Source: Bacteroidia bacterium (lineage in GTDB: Bacteria > Bacteroidota > Bacteroidia > B-17B0 > Aurantibacillaceae). From it: 40,806 nucleotides of DNA. The notes under the pieces were generated by a model. It was given only the letters and a program-made list of their open reading frames with translations. It made no database searches and had not been told where the DNA came from. Both the position numbers and the translations under genes were made by a program. Below are positions 18,238-27,447 of this stretch, piece by piece (positions within the stretch are counted from its first letter, which is position 1; the number at the start of each line of letters is the position of its first letter). The stretch is taken from the NCBI GenBank assembly GCA_025451115.1, contig JANWKZ010000132.1, positions 1-40,806 of the forward strand. The letters are read 5' to 3'.

Positions 18238-19227
18238 ATGCAAAAAGTCGGCGTAATAGGTAATGGAAGCTGGGCCACCGCCCTGGTAAAACTCTTGGGA
18301 AATAACCTGAAAGAGGTAAATTGGTATATACGTAAAAAGGAAGACCTCGATTCTATTTCTAAGTTTCACCATAACCCGCGTTATTTAAGTTCCGTAGAAT
18401 TTACCCCCGGAAACCTTAAGTTGTTTTCAGATCTCGAGGCTTGTATTAAAGCATCTGATATTATCGTATTAGCTGTTCCCTCGGCCTTCTGTCACGATGT
18501 GATGAAGGATGTGCCGAAGGAACTATGGAAGAAAAAAATTGTTTTCTCAGCCATCAAGGGCATTATTCCCGAATACAACCTGATCGTAGGCGAATACCTG
18601 AATAAGTACTTCAGTATTCCTTTCGATCATATTGGTGTGATCACGGGCCCTTGTCACGCCGAGGAAGTTGCCCTCGAAAAACTTTCTTACCTCACACTTG
18701 CCTGTACCGATGTAAATAAAGCCGAGCAATTGGCCGAACTGCTGAGGTGTCGCTATATGAAAGTAACCGGCAGCGACGATATCTACGGTACAGAATATTC
18801 GGCCGTGCTAAAGAACGTAGTGGCCATTGCCGGAGGCATTTGTCATGGCCTTGGTTATGGCGATAATTTTTTATCCGTGCTTGTAAGCAACGCGATCCAG
18901 GAAATAGAACGCTTTGTAAAAGCGGTGCATCCCATTGATCGCGATATAAAAGCTTCGGCTTATTTAGGAGATCTTTTGGTTACGGCTTATTCGCAATTCA
19001 GTCGTAATCGCATGTTCGGCACCATGCTGGGCAAAGGCTATTCGGTAAAGATGGCGCAACTCGAAATGAACATGATAGCCGAAGGTTATTACGCCGTTAA
19101 GTGCGTACACGAGATAAACAAGCAGTACAAAGTGGATATGCCCATTATGCAGGCTGTATACAACATTGCTTACGAGAAGTATTCTCCCGCCATTGAGATG
19201 AAATTGCTGGCAGACAAACTCTCTTAA
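18238..19227 (+). CDS. gpsA: NAD(P)H-dependent glycerol-3-phosphate dehydrogenase
   Basis: VGVIGNGSWATALVKLL, VFSAIKGI, ITGPCHAEEVA, EYSAVLKNVVAIAGGICHGLGYGDN. Confidence 0.94.
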   Translation: MQKVGVIGNGSWATALVKLLGNNLKEVNWYIRKKEDLDSISKFHHNPRYLSSVEFTPGNLKLFSDLEACIKASDIIVLAVPSAFCHDVMKDVPKELWKKKIVFSAIKGIIPEYNLIVGEYLNKYFSIPFDHIGVITGPCHAEEVALEKLSYLTLACTDVNKAEQLAELLRCRYMKVTGSDDIYGTEYSAVLKNVVAIAGGICHGLGYGDNFLSVLVSNAIQEIERFVKAVHPIDRDIKASAYLGDLLVTAYSQFSRNRMFGTMLGKGYSVKMAQLEMNMIAEGYYAVKCVHEINKQYKVDMPIMQAVYNIAYEKYSPAIEMKLLADKLS

Positions 19228-19238
19228 AAACATAAAGT

Positions 19239-19739
19239 ATGGAAAAACAACTTACCGATCATTGGAACCTGAGCGAACTGGTGATCACACAACATCGCGC
19301 TTATCTTGAACTGAACCGTAATCCGTCAGCTCATGTGGTAGATAACCTAACCAAATTCGCGACCAACATTCTGGAACCTTTGCGTGTACTGAATAACAGC
19401 CCGCTTCACGCCAACAGTGGCTACCGTTGCAAAGAACTAAATCACGCGGTAGGTGGTGCCGATAACAGCCAGCATATTTGCGGTGCTGTGAACAAACAAG
19501 TAGAGGCGGCAGCCGATATTATAGACGCGAAGAATGGGAATTTAAGACTATTCGAATTGATCCGTGCTTCTAAACTTCCCTTTGATCAATTGATCACCGA
19601 ATGCCCGAACGCCAACGGCGTTCCGGCCTGGATACACATCTCCTGGAACCCAACACGTAACCGACGCATGGTGCTGAAGGCAAAGATCACCGGTCGCAGA
19701 CCGGATGGCGCGCCTTTGTTTTCTTACGAGAGTTTGTAG
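19239..19739 (+). CDS. Peptidase M15-like (D-Ala-D-Ala carboxypeptidase-like) protein
   Basis: ANSGYRCKELNHAVGGADNSQH...EAAADI and HISWNPTRNRRMVL resemble M15 zinc motifs. Confidence 0.82.
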   Translation: MEKQLTDHWNLSELVITQHRAYLELNRNPSAHVVDNLTKFATNILEPLRVLNNSPLHANSGYRCKELNHAVGGADNSQHICGAVNKQVEAAADIIDAKNGNLRLFELIRASKLPFDQLITECPNANGVPAWIHISWNPTRNRRMVLKAKITGRRPDGAPLFSYESL

Positions 19740-19754
19740 GGCCCTTTCTAAGCT

Positions 19755-20573
19755 TTATTGTTTTACCGTAGCTGGCACCGGTTTATAATACTTCATCGCC
19801 TCAGGCAAAAATTTTTCAATATCCTTGATGCGCGTTTCGTCGCTGGGGTGGGTGCTTAATATTTCAGGTGGCTTCTGTCCATTACTCTGCGCGGCCATTC
19901 GTTTCCAGAAATCAACTGCTTCGTGCGGATCGTAGCCGGCAATAGCGGCAAATACCAATCCCAATTTATCACCTTCAGTTTCCTGTTTGCGCGAATAACT
20001 TAAGAGATTAAGCCCTGCGCTTACGTTATATACCTGAAGAAAAAGATCACGTGTCTCGGCGGGCTTTTGAGATAAAGCAATGGCAATACCTACACCCAAA
20101 CCCTGCGCAAGCATTTGCTGGCTCATGCGTTCGTTACCATGGCGGGCAATAGCGTGGCCAATTTCGTGTCCCATAACGATAGCAAGACCGCCTTCATCGC
20201 GCGTAACCGGCAATAGACCGGAGTAAACAACTACTTTCCCACCGGGCATACACCAGGCGTTCACCACATCTTCATCCACTGCGTGAAACTCCCATACATA
20301 ATTCTCAATACGTTTCTCCATCTTGTGTTGTTTCATGTAAGAAACGATGGCGTTCTTAATCCGCTCCCCTACTTTTTTTACAAGCTGGTCGCGAGGATCG
20401 CTTTCCGGAAGGGTCTTATGTTCTTTTAAGAATTTCGCGTATTCGGTAACACTCATGCCTATCAATTCCGATTCAGGCACAAGACTCAGTTGTTTACGAT
20501 TGGTGATCGGAACCCGCTCAACGCATCCAAATAGAAATACGAGTACAAGCGAAAAGGAAATAATACGTTTCAT
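19755..20573 (-). CDS. M48 family metalloprotease lipoprotein
   Basis: Lipobox-like LVFLFGC; zinc motif VMGHEIGHAIARHGNERMSQQ; downstream QETEGDKLG; HPSDETRIKDIEKFLPEA. Confidence 0.94.
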   Translation of the reverse strand: MKRIISFSLVLVFLFGCVERVPITNRKQLSLVPESELIGMSVTEYAKFLKEHKTLPESDPRDQLVKKVGERIKNAIVSYMKQHKMEKRIENYVWEFHAVDEDVVNAWCMPGGKVVVYSGLLPVTRDEGGLAIVMGHEIGHAIARHGNERMSQQMLAQGLGVGIAIALSQKPAETRDLFLQVYNVSAGLNLLSYSRKQETEGDKLGLVFAAIAGYDPHEAVDFWKRMAAQSNGQKPPEILSTHPSDETRIKDIEKFLPEAMKYYKPVPATVKQ

Positions 20574-20580
20574 AGAAAAA

Positions 20581-20850
20581 TTAATCTATCGTTGCCGACA
20601 GACCCTTATCTAAAAGGGCTTGGCGAAGTGGCTGAAGGTCGTCGTAACTTCCTTTCTTAACACCGCATTTGCCGTTGTGATGCACAATGTGCGCGCACTG
20701 CTCGGCCTGCAACGGATTATGACCACAGATATCAACCAGGGTATCGATCACAAAATCAAAGGTATTCACCTCATCGTTATGAAGGATGAGGTCGCGGAGC
20801 CTTTCGGCTTTCTCCTGTACCTTTGGTTTTTCTAATAACTCAGTATCCAT
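20581..20850 (-). CDS. clpS: ATP-dependent Clp protease adaptor ClpS
   Basis: RDLILHNDEVNTFDFVIDTLVDICGHNPLQAEQCAHIVHHNGKCGVKKG. Confidence 0.93.
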   Translation of the reverse strand: MDTELLEKPKVQEKAERLRDLILHNDEVNTFDFVIDTLVDICGHNPLQAEQCAHIVHHNGKCGVKKGSYDDLQPLRQALLDKGLSATID

Positions 20851-20962
20851 AGATCAAATCTTTAAGCAAAGGTAGTAAAAACTGCCCGATCAGCCAATGC
20901 GCCCCTCTTACACAGATAAACAGGGTCTTTGCAAGAACCCTTAGCTTTGGTTTATAAATGTT

Positions 20963-23116
20963 TTACTTACTCAGGATCTTGAACTCCGAGCGGCGGTTGT
21001 TTTGACGCCCCTCTTCGGTATCATTGGTATCCATAGGTTTGGTCTCTCCGTAACCTTTGGCCGTAAGCCTGTCTTTCGCTATTCCTTTTCCGATCAGGTA
21101 ATTCACCACGCTCTCCGAACGGGCCTGAGAAAGGGTCATGTTATAACTGTCAGAACCTTTAGCATCTGTATGCGAAGAGATCTCGATCTTCAGCGTAGGC
21201 AGATCGTTCAGTAATTTGATCAATCGCTCTAACTCGTTCGTACTTTCAGGGCGTAAAGTAGCTTTATCGAAGTCGAAGAAGATGTTACGCAGCACGATCA
21301 CACTTCCCACGGCAACATTTTTTAACTCCACGTCTTTCACCACTTCCTGGTAACCGCTTGCCAGCGGAATGTCAAAGTTCTCGGAGTGGAAAAGATATCC
21401 TTCCGCTTTCACAGCAATACCATAGTTCTTACCCGAAGGAAGTGTAACGAGGTATTTCCCGGTTAAGCTGTTCGATTTAAAAGTTGCGATCACCTCGTTC
21501 TTTACGTTATCCACCAGCTCAATGCTCGCTTCAAGTGTTTTTTTAGTAAATGCATCAGTGATAGTTCCCTTTAAAATGGTAAGCGACACGGGCTTGATCT
21601 CCATAGCCGCCGCCGCCTTCGCTTTGATAGCCTCCTGTGCCGATGCAATTAAGTTGTCCTCGCTGCTGTAAGCGAAATGTTTTTCAGGCCCAAGGAAAGT
21701 GATCACATAAATATCTTTCTCACCATAACCACCTTCTTTGGCAGAGGCGTAGTACCCACGGCGACCACTACCCGAGATAGCGAAGTACACGTCGTCGTCA
21801 GGACTGTTCACAGGATAGCCCAGGTTTTCGGGAACACTCCATTTTCCGTTGTCCAGCACAGTTTTGAAAATATCATAACCGCCCATGGAGCCGGGACCTT
21901 TAGAGCTGAAATACATTGTTTTTCCGTCGGGGATCATGAACAAACCTTCTTCAGCGTATTTTGTATTGAGCGGCGGACCTACAGGAACAGAAGCTCCCCA
22001 ATTACCTTTAGCATCTTTAGTTGTCGAATAAATATCTCCGAAGCCCAGACCGCCGGGTTTGTTGGAAATAAAATAAAGCGTTTTACCATCATACGATTCG
22101 GTGATCGTTGTTTCACGATAATCAGAATTGATGTTCTTGCTCATCTTTTCAGGCTTGCTCCAGGCTGAACCCTGCAAGTGACTCACGTATACATCGCCAC
22201 CGCCTTTACCATGGTGCTCGTAAATGTAAAGACTGGTTCCATCGGGCGAAAGACCCGCTGTTGCTTCGTGGTACTGTTCTTCGTTAATGGGTTCGCCCAT
22301 GTTCTTCGCGTCACTCCATTCGCCATTCGTTTTTGTACAAACGTAGAGGTCCTCAAAAAAACCGGCATCGCCGTCATCTTTTTTCTGCGCGTCTTTGTAT
22401 TTACGACGCGAAGTAAAGATGAGCGTTCCTTCATCTGTAGAAATGTAAGCACTGTAATCAGGGTAAGGCGAGTTGATATGTGGCCCCATATTATCTATGA
22501 AAGCCCTTTGAGGTGTAGCCATTAGTTTTTTCCCAACCATACACTCGTCCATTTTTTTAGCGATGTCTTCAAACTGCATCGGAATACCTTTATTGGCGGC
22601 AAGCCATGATTTGTACTGCGCATAATATTTCAAAGCATCATCCCAGCGATAGTGCAATTGATAACACCAGGCTAAAATATAAGGTTGTTGCCCCTGGATG
22701 TCGGCAGTAGGATTCAGCTGTATAGATTTCTCCAGGTATTTCAGACACTCTTCACTTTGTGGCTTGAGGTGGAATTTAGCGAACCCGATCATCCAGTTGA
22801 GTAAAGCATTATCGGGATTGAAAGCCTGGGCTTTTTCCAGCAGGGGCATGGCCGCCTCAAAATTAGGCGCACCCGCGTGCAGGTATTCGCGGCGACTGCA
22901 GGGCATCATATTTACTTCGGTAGAGACCGAGTTGAGCGTGAAATTGTACTCTTCAAGGCCTTTGTCCCAAAATTCTTTACCGTCTTTGAAATTGCGACGC
23001 GCGTCTTTGAACTCGTCTTTTTTATTGGGGAAGTTCTCTTTTTCGAAAGGAACATCTTTTTGCCCGAACAAACCTGCAAAACAAGCAGTGAAAAGTATCA
23101 GAAATATTTTTTTCAT
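20963..23116 (-). CDS. OmpA family protein with TPR-like N-terminus, PD40 propeller and carboxypeptidase-regulatory-like domain (PorE-like architecture)
   Basis: Signal peptide MKKIFLILFTACFAGLFGQ; PD40-type repeats (GTLIFTSRRK, GKTLYFISNKPGGLGFGDIY, GKTMYFSSKGPGSMGGYDIF); C-terminal IFFDFDKATLRPES...SHTDAKGSDSYNMTLSQARSESVVNYL. Confidence 0.92.
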   Translation of the reverse strand: MKKIFLILFTACFAGLFGQKDVPFEKENFPNKKDEFKDARRNFKDGKEFWDKGLEEYNFTLNSVSTEVNMMPCSRREYLHAGAPNFEAAMPLLEKAQAFNPDNALLNWMIGFAKFHLKPQSEECLKYLEKSIQLNPTADIQGQQPYILAWCYQLHYRWDDALKYYAQYKSWLAANKGIPMQFEDIAKKMDECMVGKKLMATPQRAFIDNMGPHINSPYPDYSAYISTDEGTLIFTSRRKYKDAQKKDDGDAGFFEDLYVCTKTNGEWSDAKNMGEPINEEQYHEATAGLSPDGTSLYIYEHHGKGGGDVYVSHLQGSAWSKPEKMSKNINSDYRETTITESYDGKTLYFISNKPGGLGFGDIYSTTKDAKGNWGASVPVGPPLNTKYAEEGLFMIPDGKTMYFSSKGPGSMGGYDIFKTVLDNGKWSVPENLGYPVNSPDDDVYFAISGSGRRGYYASAKEGGYGEKDIYVITFLGPEKHFAYSSEDNLIASAQEAIKAKAAAAMEIKPVSLTILKGTITDAFTKKTLEASIELVDNVKNEVIATFKSNSLTGKYLVTLPSGKNYGIAVKAEGYLFHSENFDIPLASGYQEVVKDVELKNVAVGSVIVLRNIFFDFDKATLRPESTNELERLIKLLNDLPTLKIEISSHTDAKGSDSYNMTLSQARSESVVNYLIGKGIAKDRLTAKGYGETKPMDTNDTEEGRQNNRRSEFKILSK

Positions 23117-23159
23117 AGTTTTTCTTTTTATGCCGAAGGCATCCCTTCGGGAAAATTCT

Positions 23160-24209
23160 TTATTCGCAAACGTCAAAATAACCTTTAGCTCTTTCTACAC
23201 CCAGGGAAGCAGCCTTACGGAAATCTTCGCAGGCACCTTTAAAATCCTTCATCATCTCTTTAGAGATGCCACGGTTCAGATAGGCCTCTCCGTATTTATC
23301 GTTAAGCTGGATGGCTTTGTTACAATCATTGACCGCTGCCTGGTAATTCTTCTTTTTATAATGGATAGAAGAGCGGTTGTTGAAAGCGAAAGCGTAATCG
23401 CTTTTCAATTCGGTTGCCTTGGTAAAATCAGCTTGCGCTCCTTCCAGGTCGTTCTTCTCTAATTTGGCGAGCCCGCGGTTATTGTAAGCGATATAATAAT
23501 CGGTTTTCATCTGGATGGCTTTGTTGTAATTCTCAATAGCCTTATCGTATAATTTTTTCTCACGCAAAGCACTTCCCATATTATTATAAATAAAAGCGGA
23601 GTTGGGCGCCAGCATAACTGCCTCCGTATAATCACTGATGCTTCCATCCAGATCATTGATCATTTTCTTAGCCCCGGCCCGGTCGTTGTAGGCAAAATAG
23701 TGATCCGATTTCGCGGCAATAGCTTTAGAGTATAGATCAATCGCGCCTTTGTAGTCGGCTGCTTCCATTTTCATAACACCCGCGTAATAAAATGCGTCGG
23801 CATTCTTCGGGTTCACCTTTGTAGCCTTATCGAGATCCTTCTGAGCATCTTCGGCTTTCCCTGCTTTCAGGTGCAGAGAGGCTCTTTGCACGTAAGCATC
23901 ATCAGCCGAATCGCGCAACGTGATCGTCCTGTCCAGATCGGCCATGGCTTCCTGGGTCTTATTCATCTCGATGAACGTTAAAGCGCGGTTATAGAAAGCG
24001 CGGTCGAAATTGGGCTTCAGAGCGATGGTTTTGGTGAAGGCTTCAATGGCGGCCCCATAATTCTTGTCTTTAAAGAATTGGAGCCCGGAGTTATAGGTTT
24101 TTTCAGCCTCTTGTTCATCGGCCATTTTAACCTTAACGGTATCGGTTTGGGCAAAGCCCGCCAAGTGCAGGCAGAATACTACACTTGCTGTGATGAGTTT
24201 TTTACGCAT
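23160..24209 (-). CDS. Secreted tetratricopeptide repeat protein
   Basis: MRKKLITASVVFCLHLAGFAQ signal followed by about nine TPRs (e.g. YDKAIENYNKAIQMKTDYYIAYNNRGLAK). Confidence 0.9.
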   Translation of the reverse strand: MRKKLITASVVFCLHLAGFAQTDTVKVKMADEQEAEKTYNSGLQFFKDKNYGAAIEAFTKTIALKPNFDRAFYNRALTFIEMNKTQEAMADLDRTITLRDSADDAYVQRASLHLKAGKAEDAQKDLDKATKVNPKNADAFYYAGVMKMEAADYKGAIDLYSKAIAAKSDHYFAYNDRAGAKKMINDLDGSISDYTEAVMLAPNSAFIYNNMGSALREKKLYDKAIENYNKAIQMKTDYYIAYNNRGLAKLEKNDLEGAQADFTKATELKSDYAFAFNNRSSIHYKKKNYQAAVNDCNKAIQLNDKYGEAYLNRGISKEMMKDFKGACEDFRKAASLGVERAKGYFDVCE

Positions 24210-24281
24210 GGTTGCAAAAATTGGGTCGAAGCCACAAGGTAGCAAATAAGGATAAAAAACAATAAAAATCTTCCTAAAAAA

Positions 24282-24842
24282 TCACTTTGTGAGGGGGCTG
24301 GCGGGCAGGTTTATTTCGAAGGAATCCCACTTAGTGCCATTACTATTCCAGTAGTACTGTATGGATTTGCCTGTATTACAATCCCATACAAGGTAATAGG
24401 CCTTGTTATCATTGCTGTCGTAATACATTTTCATACCTATATCGCCGGTAGCGCCGGGCAGGGGAGCGGCCGGTAAATTGATCTCAAACGAATCCCATTT
24501 GGTGGCATTACTGTTCCAGTAATATTGGATAGACTTACCTGTTTTGACATCCCAAACCAGGTAGTAAGCCTTCTTGTCCTTATCATCATAAAATACGTCC
24601 ATCATGATACTTCCTTTTGCCCCGGGCAAGGGGGCCGCGGGTAGATTGATCTCAAAAGAATCCCATTTATTGCCATTGCTGTTCCAGTAATATTGCACCG
24701 ACTTCCCGGTCTTATTATCCCAAACCAGGTAATAGGCCTTTTTATCGTTCCAGTCGTAGAATGAGGTCATGTGCACATTGTTCTGCGCTGTAATTTTCAG
24801 GCAAAAGAAAATGGTGAAAGCCAGGAAGAATAGTTTTTTCAT
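24282..24842 (-). CDS. Small secreted protein made of three tandem 56-aa repeats
   Basis: Signal peptide, then three copies of KAYYLVWD.KTGKS.QYYWNSN..KWDSFEINLPAAPLPGA. DNA period is 168 bp. Confidence 0.85.
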   Translation of the reverse strand: MKKLFFLAFTIFFCLKITAQNNVHMTSFYDWNDKKAYYLVWDNKTGKSVQYYWNSNGNKWDSFEINLPAAPLPGAKGSIMMDVFYDDKDKKAYYLVWDVKTGKSIQYYWNSNATKWDSFEINLPAAPLPGATGDIGMKMYYDSNDNKAYYLVWDCNTGKSIQYYWNSNGTKWDSFEINLPASPLTK

Positions 24843-24872
24843 GAGAAGCGATTTTAGAGTAAAAGTAATTAA

Positions 24873-25466
24873 TTATTTAGAATGCCTTTTTTCAAGCACT
24901 TCAAGCACATCTTTCAATTCAAAGTTCTTTGCGCGCAACAGGATCAGGTAGTGAAACAGCAGGTCGGCCGCCTCACCTAAAAAAAGATCCTTGTTGTCGT
25001 CCTTAGCTTCAATAACAAGCTCGGTAGCCTCTTCCCCAACTTTCTGCGCGATCTTATTCATTCCCTTCGCGAAAAGAGAGGAGGTATATGATTTTTCGGA
25101 GGGATTATTCTTCCTCTCCAAAATGATCTGCTCGAGCTTAGCTAAAAAATCTCCTGTGTTCTTTTCATTGAAACAGGTATCTGCACCGGTATGACAAACG
25201 GGGCCAACCGGATCTGCTTTTATAAGAAGCGTATCTGTATCGCAATCGATCAACACTTCTTTTACGCTCAGAAAATTTCCACTTTCCTCACCCTTGGTCC
25301 ATAAACGGTTCTTTGTGCGACTAAAAAAGGTCACGCGCTTTTCTTTGTTGGTCTTTTCAAGCGCTTCCGCGTTCATAAAGCCAAGCATCAGCACTTTTTG
25401 CGTGGAAACATCCTGGATGATGGCGGGCGCAAGGCCGTCTTTGTATTTCGAAAAATCGATCTTCAT
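24873..25466 (-). CDS. hisIE: Bifunctional phosphoribosyl-AMP cyclohydrolase / phosphoribosyl-ATP pyrophosphatase
   Basis: LMLGFMNAEALEKT, GEESGNFL, DPVGPVCHTGADTCF, and the HisE part KIAQKVGEEATELVIEAKD. Confidence 0.96.
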   Translation of the reverse strand: MKIDFSKYKDGLAPAIIQDVSTQKVLMLGFMNAEALEKTNKEKRVTFFSRTKNRLWTKGEESGNFLSVKEVLIDCDTDTLLIKADPVGPVCHTGADTCFNEKNTGDFLAKLEQIILERKNNPSEKSYTSSLFAKGMNKIAQKVGEEATELVIEAKDDNKDLFLGEAADLLFHYLILLRAKNFELKDVLEVLEKRHSK

Positions 25467-25469
25467 TTT

Positions 25470-27434
25470 TTATATTCTTACACCGATAACAAGCACGTCG
25501 TCAACCTGGTCGAGTTTGCCACGCCAATTCTCAAAAGCGGTGTTCAGTTTCTCTTTTTGTTCGGTTAAAGGCAAGTGGGCTATCTGCAGCATGAGCTCGG
25601 CCATTTGCTTGTATTTGAATTTTTTTCCTTTTGGTCCGCCGAACTGATCGGCATATCCGTCGCTGAACAGGTAAAGCACTTCACCTTTGTTCAAAGCAAT
25701 GGTCTTTTCTTCAAAGGGCATGATCTCTTCCCCAAATTTCCCTACGGGTTGTTTATCGGGCATCACCTGGCTTAATTCCATCTGAGTGTTCTCTTCCATA
25801 CCTGAAAGAGAGGGACCAATGATCCAAAGTGGGTTATTAGCGGCCGCCACGCGCAATTCAGAATTATTTTTATCAAACATACAGAGAACGCCATCCATCC
25901 CATCTTTTATTTCATAATCATTCTTGGAAAAGGCTTCCTGCAGTAATTCGTTCACTTTATCAAGGATAACACCCGGACTTGTAAGCTTGAATTCTTTTAC
26001 CGCACGCGTTAAGGCGTTGCAGGCAACAATGCTCACCATGGCCCCGGGCACTCCGTGTCCTGTGCAATCGCAAGCGGCTAACAAGGGTTTCCCTTCAGCG
26101 GTTCTTTCTACCCAATAGAAATCACCGGCAACGATGTCTTTGGGTTTGTATAAAATAAAATACTCCGGGAAGATCGTGTTGATGGTCTTGTCAGAAGGCA
26201 ACATTCCGTCCTGGATGTATCTTGCATAACTGATCGAATCCATTACTTCTTTATTCTTGGTTTCTACAAGTTCCTTTTGAAACTCAACCTCTTTTTTCTG
26301 AAATTGAATAAGAGAGTATAGGTTACGGGTTCTTTTCAGGTAAAGAAAAAGAAAGACCACGGCGGCTATCAGAACGATCACTCCACCGGTTAAAATGATC
26401 CCCCTGAATTTACTGCTGGCCAGTTCGGCATTTTCTTTCTCAAGCGCCAGGCCCTGCTCGGCAATGATCTTCTCTTTTTCGGTGAGTTTTAATTTGTTCT
26501 CTATTTCATTAAGGCTTTTTATTTTCTCGATATTCAGCAAAGAATCTTTAAGCAGCCGGAAACGCTTCAGCGCGTTAAAAGCTTCCGGGTAATTTTTATT
26601 CTCTTCCAATACCGAGATCAAACCTTCAAGCGCGTCTGCTTCTTCAACCATTAATTTGTTTTTCCGCGCAAGTAAAAGCGCTTCGTTAAAATACTTGATG
26701 GCTTCGGTAGAGTTCTTTAATCTAAAAAAAGTTTCTCCTAAATGAGTCAGGCCGGTGATCTCACTATCTACCATTTTGTATTTGCGGGCCTCTTCCACAC
26801 TTTTTTGGTAATGAAGTGCGGCTTTCGAAAAATCTTTTTTTCCAAAATAGGCCATGCCAAAATTCACCTGGATAAAAAAATCATTTTTCCCGTTTGGGAG
26901 TTGCATTGCGATCAATTCATTCAATGTGCTCAGCGCTTTTTCATAATTACCTGCTTCGCAATAATCCAGGGCAAGATTCACAGAGGAAGCGGCAAGTCCC
27001 AGGGTGTCCTTCGCGAGTATGTACAGCTCCCTGGCTTTAAGTAGGTATTCCAACTCTTCCTTATCATTAAGGAGCCGACCCATTAGAATGGATTTAAGCG
27101 CGTAACATTTGGCCAGGCCTTTGTTGTGTTTTAACTTTTCGAAAATGCCGGCAGCTTCATTTAATTTTTCCAGCGCAGGTTTTAGATCGCCCTTTAAAAG
27201 CAGGTATCTCGATTCGCAAACCAATGAATAAGCATACTGTTCTTCCAGGTTCTCTTTTTTACTCAGAGACTTTGCTTCCAGGCAATAGGTCATAGAGGAA
27301 TCGGGTGCAGCATTATAGATCTCGGTAGCTATCTTTAACAGACCATCAGCCCGCTCGGCGGGCGACTGCGCACTGAGCGAAAACGCAAGAATTGCGGATA
27401 ACAGGAATAGGCAGTAGGACTTCATGGAATGCAT
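25470..27434 (-). CDS. TPR - TM - SpoIIE/PP2C-type phosphatase, embedded in the his operon
   Basis: Signal peptide, TPRs, TM GIILTGGVIVLIAAVVFLFLYL, linker DSISYARYIQDGMLPSD, then AGDFYWVER...DCTGHGVPGAMVSIVACN...FSDGYADQFGGPKGKKFKY. Confidence 0.94.
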   Translation of the reverse strand: MHSMKSYCLFLLSAILAFSLSAQSPAERADGLLKIATEIYNAAPDSSMTYCLEAKSLSKKENLEEQYAYSLVCESRYLLLKGDLKPALEKLNEAAGIFEKLKHNKGLAKCYALKSILMGRLLNDKEELEYLLKARELYILAKDTLGLAASSVNLALDYCEAGNYEKALSTLNELIAMQLPNGKNDFFIQVNFGMAYFGKKDFSKAALHYQKSVEEARKYKMVDSEITGLTHLGETFFRLKNSTEAIKYFNEALLLARKNKLMVEEADALEGLISVLEENKNYPEAFNALKRFRLLKDSLLNIEKIKSLNEIENKLKLTEKEKIIAEQGLALEKENAELASSKFRGIILTGGVIVLIAAVVFLFLYLKRTRNLYSLIQFQKKEVEFQKELVETKNKEVMDSISYARYIQDGMLPSDKTINTIFPEYFILYKPKDIVAGDFYWVERTAEGKPLLAACDCTGHGVPGAMVSIVACNALTRAVKEFKLTSPGVILDKVNELLQEAFSKNDYEIKDGMDGVLCMFDKNNSELRVAAANNPLWIIGPSLSGMEENTQMELSQVMPDKQPVGKFGEEIMPFEEKTIALNKGEVLYLFSDGYADQFGGPKGKKFKYKQMAELMLQIAHLPLTEQKEKLNTAFENWRGKLDQVDDVLVIGVRI

Positions 27435-27447
27435 AAAAATAAGGCTT

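Noticed and set aside
20880-20962. Possible terminator AGGGTTCTTGCAAAGACCCT between the OmpA gene and clpS
   Set aside because: Stem has a mismatch plus a G-U pair and only a weak T-tract. Not confident enough to list.
22698-23462. 254-aa plus-strand ORF antisense to the OmpA/PD40 gene
   Set aside because: The opposite frame encodes a coherent multi-domain protein. The antisense product has no recognisable motifs and extends across two minus-strand genes.
24282-24842. Three 168-bp direct repeats considered as a CRISPR-like or minisatellite array
   Set aside because: Repeats are in frame, translate to a conserved 56-aa unit, and lack short-repeat/unique-spacer structure.
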